The notes below the pieces were generated by a model that did not search any database, was not told the DNA's origin, and saw only the letters and a list, made by a program, of their open reading frames with translations. From Vitellaria paradoxa (Eukaryota; Streptophyta; Magnoliopsida; Ericales; Sapotaceae), in assembly GCA_019916065.1 (NCBI GenBank), contig CM034241.1, forward strand, positions 16,345,228-16,409,227: 64,000 nt of DNA, written 5' to 3'. Positions 35,356-49,151 of this stretch are shown piece after piece. The translations under genes were made by a program, and so were the position numbers. Each line of letters opens with the position of its first letter. Within the stretch, counting starts at the first letter, position 1.

Positions 35356-37111
35356 TGTCACGTCTTGAAATCCTGATATCTCAAGGAGTGAGTTTAGATT
35401 GAAAATTTAGTGCACCTGATCCATTACAGTCTCGTTATTTACTGTTCAGAGCCATTGACCATCTTATTTATTGATAAAAATTATAGTAATGATTACTTTA
35501 TTAATGAAATACATATTAGTTTAAATTAAAATCAAATAACATAAGTTTCATTTACTTAAAAAGTGATATTTCTAAATATATAAGTTTTTAAAATTATCAC
35601 ATCTAAACTGTAAAAGACTGCTCAATAGAACTATAGAGTTTCAAACAGTTGTACCGACCCTCCTAGGTCTCTGGCTCTATACTATAATACAGTCTGTAGA
35701 GACGTGAGCACCAAACCACTAGTGCTCATAACGTACAAATATACTTTTTATAATACTTTTTAGGAATCATATAAAAACAATGAATATAACAAGAAATCAT
35801 CGAATACATTAACACATAAGAGAATAGGACAACATTAATTCATAACATTTATTTTTCTTGTCAACCTTTCTTTGTTTATTATTTTCTTTTTCAAGATGGA
35901 GAAGGATACTCTTCAAGACTGTCCCACAATCAAGTGGTAGTCCAAATCATCGACAGTTCATGTATATATATATATATATATATGGATTGCGAAGCACCCC
36001 TGTATCATCGTTTATAAATCCAAGTCTAAGGGCCTTATCATTTTCGTCGTTGTTGTTGATTATTAGTCCATGAGCATGATTACCTAATCCTTTGTAGGTT
36101 TAAGATTTTTTAACCAAAGGATATCTCATGACCATCCTAATTTTGTATAATATCCCCACTTTCCCCAAAATCAACATTCTCTTATATTTCACTTTTCTCC
36201 TATTAAAGTTTAGGAATAATGTTTGCAAGTTTTTATAATTCCATATTTCTGTTACCATTACAGTCCGTTTATTTTTGATAATAATATGTCCTGCAATGAA
36301 CGCATAACATAACATAGCATATCTCAGCACTAAATAGCAAAAAAAAAAAAAAAAAACTCTAATAATTTTACTGACACTAAAAATTCAATTATAAAACTTA
36401 ATATTAATTTAATAGTATATAAATTTTTACCCCACATTGATATCTCTTTTAAATATTATAGAATAATTAAAGAAAATATTAGGTTTAGTTTAAAGCATGC
36501 CAAAATTATTTTCATGGTCATTTTCTGTTAAAGAAAACATTATAAGAAGTATAAATAATATCCTAATTCTGTACCTTGTTCTTTGTTAGAAAGACCGTAT
36601 GCTCAAACTAGACTTCCTTTCATTAATCTAATAGCATAGGTGCGTTTGGAACAGATTTAATTAGAAAATTGGACAAATAATTTGGGTTCCGATACTAACT
36701 TTTCTGTCTTTCCTTTCTTTTCTTTTCCTTTTTTTTCTTTTCCTCTATTTTCTTTTTTTCCCCCTTGGTTTCACTTTGGCTTGCCGGAAGCCCTATGCGC
36801 ACACACACATACACATATAAATGTGTTGCCCTTGCCATGTGGGAGCTTTTAGGAGCCTTTGAGGCCATTTGTCATGGCTATACAAGCCACTCACCAACAC
36901 TAATGTAGCTAGGTGCCTTAGCTGGCCTTTACAGGTGACGAAAAACACGGCCTTGGTTGGTTGCGCATCCTTATACATACATACATATATGTATGTATAT
37001 AATCTTATTTTATATATATATATATATATATTAAAAGTTTATGAATTAAAAATTTTAAATTAGAAATTAAAAATAAAAAAAAGTAAGAATTAAAAAATTA
37101 GGATTATCACA
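35356..37111 (-). mobile_element. Solo LTR, 1.76 kb, large-LTR gypsy type
   Basis: In plus sense it runs TGTCACGTC ... GGATTATCACA, so in its own orientation it starts TGTGATAATCC and ends CGTGACA. A perfect 5-bp duplication ATAAT flanks it (35351-35355, 37112-37116). A block with GTCTGTAGAGACGTGAGCAC and TAGTGCTCATAACG is shared with the LTR at 43121-45460. No internal domain remains, as after LTR-LTR recombination. AT repeats lie at 35959-35982 and 37012-37031. The lineage (Tekay/Del-like) is a guess from the LTR ends. Confidence 0.72.
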
Positions 37112-37600
37112 ATAATGGTATTTTTAATTATGTTTTTTGTCTTTTCCTTCATTCTCTCAAACAAAGAAATAATCATTCTCCTTCTTTTCTCTTCTAAAAA
37201 AATAAATAAATAATCTTTTTCTTCTTCCATGCCTCTCTCATTGTCCTAACTATACATTAAAACTTTTATAAAATATACATAAAATAATTATAAGGTATAA
37301 AATTTTACAAAGGTCTACTAAGGTACCATTTGGAAAACCCTAAAAAGCATTTTTTTTTTTGTTTTTTATAAAATTATCAAAATTGCCCTATTATATCATA
37401 ACATTATGAAGAATAAACTTGTTAAATGAACAAAAAGAAAAAAAAAAAAAACTAAAATGCTAGGTCCTACAAAAAAAAAAAGGGTTAACTTTTTATCTTC
37501 TTGCTTAAGATAAGCTTAGTTTATTTATTTCCAAACCATACCTTAACTCTTTTCTAACCTACCCCAAACGCACTCTGAACTTGTGATTCAAATTTGGTCT
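37112..37600. other. AT-rich spacer without identified features
   Basis: Poly-A and poly-T rich, with AATAAATAAATAA runs. No gene is seen. Confidence 0.5.
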
Positions 37601-40600
37601 CATAACCCCCTTGAAATTATGGTCTTAGTATCAACTGGATTTGCAATGCCAAAATTGATGTTTATGAAAGTCCGCTCATCTCAAAACTATAAAAGAAAGA
37701 ACTTTCACCAAAAAATTATCTCCCAATACCCAAAATACACTCCCACAAAAAATAAATAAATAATAAATAACAAAGCCTAAATATCATGCCTCGGATTCTA
37801 CAACTTGGAGCATAATGAATTTCTAAGCATACAATTATATCATATAATTGTAATCAACCACATATCAAACCTATACAATCCACCGAAGCATGATATAAAA
37901 AAAATAAAGAAAAAAAAGATTGAACAACATCAAACCTTGGTAATAGACCATGCTACAGTGCTCAAAAATAATATTAATAATATCATTAGGGTTTAATCCA
38001 ACTTGTACGACCCGATCGAAACCAAAGTAACATAATCACAAGTCTCAACCCATGGAAGTGTTAAAAAAGTACAATATCTCTCAAAAGAATGCATTAAGAC
38101 AAAAGAAAATGGGAGATGACTACTGTCCTTAGCCATATGTCTTGACATATGAATTAACATCAGAACCTACATTAAAATACACAATCACTAGAACCCACTA
38201 TAAATAAATAGCCATATAACATACCCTAGCATATTACTACATGGGTAAAATCATAACCTCAATCCACATGTCAAATGATCAACACTAATCATAACTGAAA
38301 ATAAATTTCCTCAACTCACCTCTTCATTTTATCTTAACTTAATTATTATTATGACTTATATTCATTTTATAATCAAAATCAATATATAGTGGGTTGGGTA
38401 CTTTTCCAAGTGGGCCTGTAGCCACAAAACACAACCTAATTGCATATTTCATGCCTTCGTCATATGACTTCGACCATATGAGCGAATCACGCGAGTTTAT
38501 GTCTGCCACCTAAACTAAACTTTAGTAATGATACACACTAGATAGCATTTTCCTTACTTTGTAGACTACTAACATAATGACTTGTACTTTTATGAGTATT
38601 ATTTGATTCCTAATACACTAAGTTTTAACTTAATCCTTATGTGATATAATTGATTTGATGCATGAATTGAATCGGTTGCTTGGTCTTCAATCTAGAGTCA
38701 GTTATACTAGATTTAAGAAATCAAAGAAGAATTGAGTGTGGTCATGCTCACCCCAGGAACCTTCTCTGTGCACGTCCTTCTTTTCCATACGCTGAGTCTA
38801 TGTCAATGCAACTTGCAACTTTTTCGATCTCTTTCTTCCTTATTTCCTTCATAGTGAATGAACTCGTGGTCTATATATGTATATGTAGTGGTGTTCGGGA
38901 GAAGTTTTTGAAATTGAGAGTTGTTGAGTAAATTGGTGAGTGAGAGTTCTTCACCAAATTGGTTCTTCCCCTTACATTGTGAGCTTCGGGTTAGTGTTAG
39001 GGTTGTTGTGTTAGCTATTTCGAAGTTCCGGCATTTTTGACGTTTATCCAAGTCATTTTCTTGTTCAACCAAGCAACTTGAGGTACAGAACTTTATTTTC
39101 TTATTATATTTGAGTTCTATTAATGCATACCACAAGTTTTAGTATAATATATGGCATGATATGTTCATGGTGATAACACTTGATACATTTGTACCCATAT
39201 TTCTTGAGGTAGAAGATGATGAATAGTAAAGTAGTTTATGCATAAAACTTTGATTAAAAATTAAATTGATAATTTGGTTATCTTTGTATACTATTAAGAA
39301 TTGAAAATTAGCATAAATGTTAGTTTAGATAGCTAAGAATTAACGAAATCAAATATGAAATGGTAAAGTCCAAAAATAGAGAATGAGAAATTGTTATTGC
39401 AAAATGTCTATCGTACACATGCCTGATCCAAAGCTGTTCATAAGAGCTATACTTTGGCACCTTATGCATAGAAAAAAGAAGCCATTATGTGTAAGTCCTG
39501 ACTAGTTGGCTACTGTGTGCATAAGACTCTATCTCGTGTATACATAACCTGGACCTAAACTACTTGTGCGCACTACCTCCTAGTCAATTGCAAACAGCTT
39601 CTGCATGAGGCTTTGCTTCGCGTGCGTAGACATGGACCTAAGCCTCATGTGTGCACTACTCTTGGTCTATTGCACACGGCTTACTGGTTTACCCTCCTTG
39701 TGTGCATGAGATATGATCTCGCGTGTGCACGCCTGAGGATCGCTTTGTTAAAATTGAATGTTTTCAAATAAGATAAACATTTTCAAAGTATCATTTGATG
39801 GCCTTCATAAATGATTCGTAATAAACATTTGAACATGGAAGTGATGATAATGGGATGACATAAGATGCGATATAGCATTTATCGCTAGCGGTATGGTATA
39901 GCTTGAGTGGTTAATGTTATAAGATGGCCTGTGTGGTGAATGAAACAATGACAATAATAATGAGATGTGCTGTTAATTTTATATTGATTTTGGGGTTATA
40001 AAGTACAATATATAAGAGAGTGTATATGTATACCTTTGGGTTGAAAGTCCTTAAATCTACATAGGCTTTGGTTATTACATTAATAGGTTAGTAGCCTACA
40101 TAAACAAAGTTAGCATTGGATTATCATATCCATTGGGATGTGGACCATAAAAAGGATGTTTGTTTAGTTAATCATTACCGTGAGGTTGAAACACATAAAA
40201 GGCAACATAGATCGGTTAATCATTTTTGTTGGGATGATGACCCATAATAAACGACAATGATGTTTTAGACTTGGGATCGGTGGCCATGCGACAATCTTAT
40301 AGAGTACCTACCCCAAGTTTGTATATGTGTGGTAAGATGATGATAAATAGATAAAAAGCTAATGAATTGGTAATAAGATATTAATCAGGTAACTGTTGAT
40401 ATAAGATAATGATGATATGATTACTAATGCTTATGCGATGCATGGTAATAGCATGTTAGAGCATATTGTTGCATATTATACATGTTTATGTGTTTAGTGG
40501 GTAAATAAGGAACCGTGCTCACCTCCCTACATATTTTATTAGAGGCGCTGAGCCTAATGCTTAGATGGACCCTAGGGTCAAGATTCAATTGATATTTTTG

Positions 40601-42633
40601 ACATTACTCAAATTGTATTTTGATATTAACTATTCTTTTGATCTTTAAGGAGATATTTTCTATCAGATATATATTTTGTTATTTGATATGACCGTCAAGG
40701 CATAATGAGCCTAATTACTATGATATGTGGTCAGAAGTATTTCGTTCAATTGTGGACCATGGCTTTATTTATTTATTATTATATTTTGATGTCTGCTCCT
40801 ATGGTAGTTGTATGGTTCTAATTAGTTTATTATGATTAATTGTGATTTGCATGTGATTATTAGTTCATAATTCGGTTTACAAAATCCGAGGATTAACAAT
40901 AACCTACTAGATGTGAGTCTCCCCATTCTTGCGCTGGTTTCAAGATTTTTAATCCATAGGTATAATCAAACCCACTATTTTTAGTACCTTTACATCCAAA
41001 ACCTAAATTTAATATAATGTATGTGTGTATGAGTACTCGCGATATACTGTCAATTAACCTTTATCATAACCTCAACCATCATTTAGTGATAGTTAATTAT
41101 CATACATTTAATGTTTCACATCCATTAAACTATAGCCCAATTCATTATACCAATGCAATTAACATAAAAAAGCTAAATATTTTAAGTGTTATTATGGCGT
41201 GTGCGCCACACTTTATCAAATATATCCACGGGACTCAAAATTTGCTTGTTGTATACACTAGGTAAGCCCTAAGCGCATGAGGTAACATGATCATCAAGCA
41301 TGCACATAAGAATGTCTCTCATGTGCACAGAGAACACATATCACCCTGGCGTGCATATGAGAATCGTGGTGGCGTGCACACGGGAAGTGTATCGTAGGCA
41401 TGTGGACGAGAATTCAACTCCCATGCGCATGACAGTCCCTGAAACTATGATACACAAGACTCTGTTTCTGAGGTTTTCATCTAAAAACCTTTTAAGCTCA
41501 TCAATGTCTCAAATTTCTAAAATAAAAATATTTTAAAAACTCAAACTAAGAATAGTCCTAAAGAGTCTCTCAAATAAATTTACAATATTTACCAAAAATC
41601 TATCAAAATGGCTGTGTATAAGAATCTTTGTCTCTCTCTCTCTACACACCCACACATACATATATAGGCAACATGAATATAGATGTTCATTACTTTTACA
41701 AACAATTTCATGAATGATCTAGTATCTTCAAGTAACAATACTAACTTAACCAACCTAAAATGCCAATTAAAACACCAAGAGGAAGAACCCTACCCCTAAA
41801 TCAAAATCAAAAAGGAAAAGAAAAGAGTTAAACATGATGGCACAACTGGAAGTGGGAGGCGGAAACTACCATGATCAACGTACTCAATTCGATCTAAAGT
41901 CCACCTAGCCAACCAAAAGAGTCTCCACAATTACCCATTAATAATAAACCCTAGTATTGGACCTCTAATATAACACTACACAATCACCAACTCAAACTCA
42001 CACACTCTATCTCTATATTTATAGCTATGGAGAACACACACACACATAGTATTTTAAAATAAAGAAAAAAGGGAAAAAAAGAAGAGTGATCATGAAGCTC
42101 TGTAAGGGAGAAGTAAAGTAGGCTAGGTAATGTGACAACTCAAGAAGGAGTTCTTAGCTCTGAGAGCGACAACATGTTGGGATTTCGAAAAAAAAAAAAA
42201 GAAAAGAAAAATTAATGATAGAACAGAAACTTGGCAAGACTATGCACACAGGAAGTAGGATAGCATAAGCACGCCAAGTTTCAAGACACCCCCTATGCAC
42301 TAGAATTGACATCACATACGCACGCCCTAAACTATGACAGTTTGGTGCACAAGTATAAGCACGCCCTAAACTATGACAGTTTGGTGCACAAGAATAAGCA
42401 TTTCATGTGCATGCCCCAAAACCAGGCACCTTGTGCACACTAAAAACAAACAACCCTGCACACGACAGAAGAAAGTTTAGTAGAAAATTTTCTAAGTCCT
42501 AAACCAACTCCAAAATAACCTCAAACTCTCCCAAACACAACCTTCAACATTAAAGTGATACTTAAGCTTACAACATGCTTAATAATGACGTTATAAATGA
42601 ATAATTAAAAAAATAAAATCTCAAGTCATTACA
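37600..42633. repeat. Degraded and nested LTR-like sequence of the same large-LTR family
   Basis: At 42633 the complement starts TGTAATGACTTGAGATTTTA, like the LTR start at 45460, so a minus-oriented LTR probably extends left from there. Positions about 38640-40893 read the other way: they begin TGTGATATAATTG and have the late-LTR block CCGTGCTCACCTCCCTAC at about 40513, so a plus-oriented LTR seems to be nested inside. Segments with TGTGCATGAG, GCGTGTGCAC and ACGCACGCC recur at 39400-39750, 41210-41410 and 42240-42460. No clean target duplication was found, so boundaries are tentative. Confidence 0.4.
42321..42398. repeat. 39-bp tandem duplication
   Basis: Two adjacent copies, 42321-42359 and 42360-42398, of a unit beginning CACGCCCTAAACTATGACAG and differing by one base. 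It lies in LTR-like sequence. Confidence 0.85.
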
Positions 42634-43120
42634 CTTTATTTCTCTCAAAAAACTGATCTCTTAAACCACTAGAGTAATATCGTCAATATTCATGGCTTAC
42701 TCATAAAGTTTAACATCTCAATCATATAAGCCCTGGGAAATTTCTTTTGCTAATTAATAAATTATCTTATTTGTCAAAATTTAAATATATTTGTATGAAA
42801 CTCTTTGAATTTTATTTGACTCAGTTAATTATTTTATGAGGTTATTTATTTTATTTAGGATTGGTATTTTGGTGAGAAGAGCTCAATTGTAAAATTTATT
42901 TCAAAATCTAAATTTTTTCTACCTAATTTATTTACCATTTTTTTTAATTTTAAAACTTATTTTAAATTAACTCATTTTCCAACCCATTTGACCAGATTGA
43001 TGATTGAAAAAGAAAAGATTGAATATAATTAGGTATGGATAGATAAGAATTTTTTTATATCATGAAATCTCATCTAGGATGGACCAGATCTAAAATTAAG
43101 CTTGCAACTGATGATTAGAA

Positions 43121-45460
43121 TGTCACACCCTAGACCTTAGGACCTGAGGGGTGAGTGAATGAACATACAAATTATGCTCATAGTATCATTTTCTTGATCA
43201 GAGCATTATAACCACCTTGGAGCAACATGCATAATAACTAATAATAATAACAAAATAAACCAACCCTTGGCTTAGCTAGGCTACCAAGCTCCAACACTTC
43301 CCACAATAATTAAACATAGGTCTTATAAAACCCAATCGAATAATCCCCCCAATTACAATAATATTACAATCTCGAATAATATTAAAATTAAGCAATTAAA
43401 AAGCAAACGTCTGCAATAGTTATGCAACTCCTAGCTTAATTCAATGGCCACCTAGATCTTTAGATCCTGGACCAGCAACAAAGTCTGTAGGGATGCGAGC
43501 ACTAACCACTTGTGCCCACGATACATCATACCAACATATATGATATGTAAAGCAATAATATGAAACATAATCATCATAAAATTAATATCCTTAATGGCAT
43601 CACAATATCTTAATAAGACCAAACAATTTGGATCATCATCATTAATTTCAACAAAATTTTTAAATTTATTATCTTTCTTTAACTTATCATTATCAATTCA
43701 TATCCATCACATTCTCAATCACAACTATGAGGTAGGCACAATTAACGTTGTATTTATAAGCCAACACCTAATAGAATGATTAACTAAAATCCGTCGTCAT
43801 TCAGGGCTACAATTAGCCACAATATACGTCGTGTTATAAGCTACTAACCAACCAGCATGAACACCAATCGTTGTGCAAGTTTCGGATCTTTCAATCCTAA
43901 GGTAATCTCTGTACCCTTCCTATTTTTTTCCTATACCCTTTATTCTCGTCTCACAATATTAGTCATATCTTATCTCATTTATCATTGTCAAAATCATCAT
44001 CATATATTTATCATTCTAATTGATTGACGCACCATAAAACAATTTTCCATTTGGCTCATTCTTAATTATTCTTTGTAATCAATGCATCACAATTCATCAA
44101 TTTCTTCTCTTTCATACTTTCTTATTCAAATTCTTGCTCAGAAGTTTCATAATATCATCTTCTAGATCACATAGTTAAACTAACAAATAAACTAAGAAGT
44201 AATCTCGTCTTAAAACACTAAACACATCTTTTGGATCACAGAGTTAAACCTAAAGATATTAGAAAATTTTAAATGTCATGCAAAATCTATTCTACAACAT
44301 TTTTAATTCAAGATTCTAAATGATGAACCAAGGAAAATAAAAGTAGAATGCTGAGTAAAAGGGGGCATGCACCTTTTATATTCCACCTTTTGCGCCCCCC
44401 TAATTTAGTCCCGTGCGCCCCCAAATATGGCAGTGTGTTCAGGTTTGAGGCTCCGTTTTTTTTTCTCTAGCTTTCAACATCGATTCTTCATTTTTTTTTA
44501 AATAAGTATAGGGCTTTTATCTTTGAATTCCTTGTATAAACAACTTCATACAACTTGAGTGACACAAACTAAATAAGCAATTTAAGGTTTCATAAAGTAT
44601 AGAACATATTGTTAACTTACAATTCTTTCCAGAACAACCAAATATACATATATGTATACAAACGTATCACTTGAGTTTTCTTTTGAAAACAAACACTTAG
44701 AACATAAAAAAATGCAACAATAATACTTTAGCAAACTCTGCACAACATACACGAAAGCAAAATGCTAGAATCTCCCTACTCAAGTGAAGACTAAACGGAA
44801 ACAGTGAGCTAAACCAAGACTTCGACTTCACTAACAAGCCTGGGAAAATTTAAGTAGATTATATGCTCAAACTGTTAATCCTATCATCAAGATTTTTGTA
44901 CCATTGTGTTCATATTAAGTTCAATTTTATTATTCTAAAACTAAATTTAAAATTGTTATGGTTTGAGCAACTTATCAACTTTGGTTTCCTTCAGCTCTTC
45001 CCGATTTATTTTTTCTTTTCTCAGACCAAGTTCTCCCTTTCTCGTTAAACACGTATACACATACACACCTAAGCTTGGAGGCCAAGTATTCTAAAGTGGC
45101 CTAGACTTCTTCTCCTGCAATCCTTCCCCCATAACTTGAAAATGCTGAGTTTGGAAATGATTGGGATGTAAAATCAAATTGACTAGACAGGGGCTAACTT
45201 AGCCACTCACAGGTGCTCGACCCTTCATGGGTGTGCACCCCAGCCACCACCTTGCAAACACCTGACCTTCCTCCTCATTGGCCCAATTGTGTATCTTTTA
45301 CAATTTAGGACCAATTTCTCTCAAGTCTACTTTGTTTTAGGTACATATTCAACCTAAAGCTTTCAAACTTAGCTCAAATAAATTTTATTTCTACTATTTC
45401 CTCATACGTAATTTCAAAATAACAAAATTATAAAATAATAGAAATTCTCAGGTTATCACA
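43121..45460 (-). mobile_element. Solo LTR, 2.34 kb, large-LTR gypsy type
   Basis: In plus sense it runs TGTCACACCC ... GGTTATCACA; in element orientation it starts TGTGATAACCTGAG and ends GGGTGTGACA. A perfect 5-bp duplication TAGAA flanks it (43116-43120, 45461-45465). It shares the GTCTGTAGGGATGCGAGCAC block with 35356-37111. No primer-binding site or coding sequence is adjacent, hence solo. The start resembles plant Tekay/Del chromovirus LTRs. Confidence 0.75.
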
Positions 45461-45465
45461 TAGAA

Positions 45466-46840
45466 ACTTAGGAAATGGAAAAAATAGGGGGAATTGGCAT
45501 GAGGATGAGGGGACCATGGGGACACCTCTGCCATATGGATGATAGTCTCATTCAGATTTCCCTGGATTTTATCCTTTGCTTAGTTTCTTGTTCTATTTTA
45601 TTCCTTCACTTATTATAACCTTTTCAAATATTGTAATAATATACAAATAAATGGTACATTGGTAATAATGAACATTAGATTTGGAAATTTTATTGGAATC
45701 ATTTGAACACCAATGTTTGTTCATATCAAACTTTATTGGATTATCAATTATATCATAAGGTTAGCTGATTATATTGTCAATTGTGTGGATATCATGGTAA
45801 ACGTGTTTCTAATGGATTGCATATGTGCTCTATAAATTGTTTTAAGTTGTGAATGGAATTTATATGCAATAACATAGTGGTATATTATGTATTTTGCAAA
45901 ACTAACAATTGAACTATGTTTTGAATAAAATGAATTGATACTCGAGTTATGATAATGATTTGGATTGGACTAATGATACTTGGTGATGGAACTTAACCTC
46001 AGAAATGAAAAACACACTATTTAGCATCTGTCTCACTTCATAGGCTATTAACCTACTGGAATGCAATTCATCTAAGTTTCAAGATTTTCAACGTACCTCT
46101 TATTTATAGCATGGCTACACTTGAAACCCCAAATCAATACTCAATATTTATATACCAATACTATGATATATTGAACATAATTCCATCTTAACTCGTACTT
46201 ATGAACCATTTATAGCATTTACATTAATTTAATTCCATATTCATCAAATCAGTCATCAGTATATACAAAATAACAAGTCACATATACTTTAAACTTAGCT
46301 AAAGACAAAATTATCAAAGAGTAAAGACGAAGTGCGCATGAAGTCTGATCAGGCAAGCACAAGACAAATGGATCTACTAGTTCTAGCCATGGGGAGAACC
46401 CTGGACACACGAGGTAGCAAGCTTAATAGCATACGCATGAGAATCTACCTCATGTGCATAGAACAACAAACAAAAAATTAACAAAAGAGCCTCAAAATCT
46501 CTTAAACTTTATCTTCCCAAAGTTGAAATAAATGTTGAGAAGAGAAAAGTTCATTAATGAATTTTTTGAATGCCATATTTACTTCTTATATAAAGAACAA
46601 ATAAATAAATAAATAAATCACATATGTATGCTTTTAGAATGTAATAATCAAATAATAACATTTTTTTTTATTTTTTATCAACTCACAAATAAAGAAAATA
46701 TTATTATTCTTTTTCTAAAAATTTCAATTATATATAAATATATATTATTTATTTTCTTTTCTCTTCTTTAATTTTTTTCTTTTTCCCTTCTAACCTTTCA
46801 AATAAAGAAAAAGATATTGTCTTTAATTATGATAAAAAAA
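45466..46840. repeat. Degraded LTR-like sequence
   Basis: Phrases such as TTTCAAGATTTTCAACG (about 46077) and CATACGCATGAGAATCTACC (about 46430) recur in the LTR family to the left. The termini were not found. No gene is seen. 46590-46840 is AT-rich with an ATAAATAAATAA tract. Confidence 0.35.
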
Positions 46841-46849
46841 ATCTCATAC

Positions 46850-47110
46850 TCGAAATGAGATAGAGTTTATTTCACTTACACCTCTCATGGTTTTGCTTTT
46901 ATACACCTAAATTCTGCAAGTTTCAATAATATGCACCCACACTCCTTAAGGTTTGTATGACAATCAATTGCACCCCCTCCAGGTTTGTACAACAGTTAAT
47001 TGCACACTCTCTAGTTAAATATTTTATCCAAATTTAATGGTTTACAAACTAAATACTATAAAATGACCATTATACCTCACCATATATGGGCTCTATAACT
47101 CTTATTCTTT
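46850..47110. mobile_element. Possible MULE terminal region
   Basis: Sequence around GAGTTTATTTCACTTACACC, CTCATGGTTTTGC and repeated TTAATTGCAC/CAATTGCACC, separated by GGTTTGTA, resembles the long terminal inverted repeats of plant Mutator-like elements. A matching inverted copy was not found to the right of 51552, so the assignment to the MULE at 49-51.5 kb is inferred. Confidence 0.4.
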
Positions 47111-47149
47111 ACTTTCTTAATCTAAGCATCACCACACTCTTAGCACCCT

Positions 47150-47720
47150 AAATTTTTTTATTACAAAAAAATTAATTTTTTATAGCCAAAAAAAATTAAA
47201 TAATTTTTTATTACAAAAAAATTAAACAAGAAAATTTACATAAAGGTCAAATAACCCAACCTTTTGTCTTGGCAAAGCTAAGCCAAAAAAAAGGAATTAA
47301 ATAATTTTTTATTAAAAAATTATTTTTTTATTGCAAAAAAGAATTAGATGGAAAAATTTACGTGAAAATAAAATAAACCAACTTCCTACCTTAGCCTTCG
47401 CTAAGCCAAAAAAAAGAATTAAATAATTTTTTATTACAAAAAAATTAATTTTTTTATTGCCAAAAAATTATTTTTTTATTACCAAAAAAGAATTAAATAA
47501 TTTTTTTTTACAAAAACAGTATTAAATAGAAAAATTTACATAAACGTCAAATAAATAAACTTCCTACCTTCGCCTTTGCTAAGCCCCCAAAAAAAGAATT
47601 AAATAAATTTTTTATTACAAAAAAAAATTAATTTTTATTACCAAAAAGTAAAATAATTTTTTAATTACAAAAAAAAATTAAATAGAAAAATTTATATAAA
47701 GGTTAAATAAACCAACAAAA
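47150..47720. repeat. Degenerate AT-rich minisatellite
   Basis: Several units, each with an AAATTTACATAAA or AAATTTACGTGAAA core, CAAATAA and CTTCCTACCTT, GCTAAGCCAAAAAAA, then AATTAAATAATTTTTTATTAC. The anchor GCTAAGCC recurs at about 47275, 47400 and 47578, so spacing varies. It is non-coding. Confidence 0.6.
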
Positions 47721-48479
47721 TACAGCCAAAACTAGCCAAAAAAATGTACCTTCAACAAATCATCTTTACTCCATACTTCTGCAGCAGCTTGAATCAACAT
47801 ATCATATAATCAGACCTCCTTTAAAGACCTAATAGCCACAGCATATCATTACAAATGCAATTTAACCCAGCATAGCTTCAGAACACAAGTAGCAGTCCAC
47901 AAGAATAGTACTCAATTGCAACCTTCAAACCACACCAAAAACAAATTAGCCCAGATTATCACATCCTAAAAGCTACCATAAAAAACACCTACATCATCCA
48001 AAATACAATTGTAGGAAATCATATCACCCAAACCTGCAACGAATCAACCCAAAGCAACATGCCGAGCCATATTCATCCTCTCCACTAAATCAGCATATAG
48101 GGTAAAATCAGATTAGTGTGCATAGAGCAAATTAACTGCACCAGCTATACACAACATCACATGAATAAAACCACTATAGCCTGCCACTTCCAAATGGGGA
48201 GTAGCCAAATTTTGTACCACAGTTATAGGACACAAACAGTACAACGTCTTAACAAGGAATACGACATTAGATAACCTCCAAACAAGATCAAAATATTGAT
48301 CAGTTCAATCTAATACAACCATCAGCTCACAGCAAGCCAACATATTCAACCACCTCAAAGTATAATCCACCAATGGCAACAAGTTCATCCATCAATAGGT
48401 GCCATGAGACATAGGCATGCCTTTCGTAAAGCGACACATAGCATCACAAATGTCACTTATAACAACTATTCAAAAGTGC

Positions 48480-48650
48480 ATTAAGAGTGCATAAAAAAGT
48501 GAACAATACGAGAGGATATAGCCTCAAACAAAAGAGCAAAAAATGAACAATACAAGAGGACACAACCTCAACAAATGACTAAAATGAAGAATCCAAGAAG
48601 ACATATCCTCAAACAAAAACCAACAATTAGTTCCAATTGTTCAAGAGTCC
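48480..48650. repeat. Short tandem repeat block, three imperfect units
   Basis: Units of about 55-60 bp carrying GAACAATACGAGAGGATATAG, GAACAATACAAGAGGACACAA and GAAGAATCCAAGAAGACATAT, each followed by CCTCAAACAAA or CCTCAACAAA. A fourth partial unit may lie near 48680. The rest of 47720-49126 shows no gene. Confidence 0.6.
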
Positions 48651-49151
48651 ATTAATTTTAAACAAAAAACTACAATGAAATTCAAGAGGACGTCTTCAAA
48701 TTACTTCCAATAATGCTCTAGATCTTCAACAGTGCTCCTACTCTAGTGAGCTATTAATTAGCATATAATGTTTATAAAAAACAAAAATAACATAGGAAAT
48801 TAACAAATTACTTAAACTTAACAATAAAATTGCAATATACCTTAAACACCAAAACAGAGGCTGTAGGAAATTAACAATTCAAAATGGTAATATGAGTCCA
48901 AAGTGGCTGAGCAGTTAAATTGAAATAGAATAGCAAATAGGAACTAAATAAGAACAACAAATAATAAGATTTTAATTCGATAAACAGGAAAATTAACAAT
49001 CCAAAACTTGTAGAAAATAATAAATTCTAGATTTGTAGCTACAAATAGTAAAACTAAGAAAAGGATTATACTTTAAACACTTGCAGGATTGCTAGTTGCT
49101 AAATTTCCCCTACCAGTGTTAGATCTCTATTGTGTGAAAAAATGTAAAAAA

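Noticed and set aside
38640..40893. A clean plus-oriented solo LTR
   Set aside because: The start and late-LTR block fit, but the flanks CCTTA and ATAAC do not match, so only a tentative repeat is reported.
43594..45048. Short open frames of about 61 codons within the solo LTR
   Set aside because: AT-rich chance frames without motifs inside an LTR bounded by a TSD.
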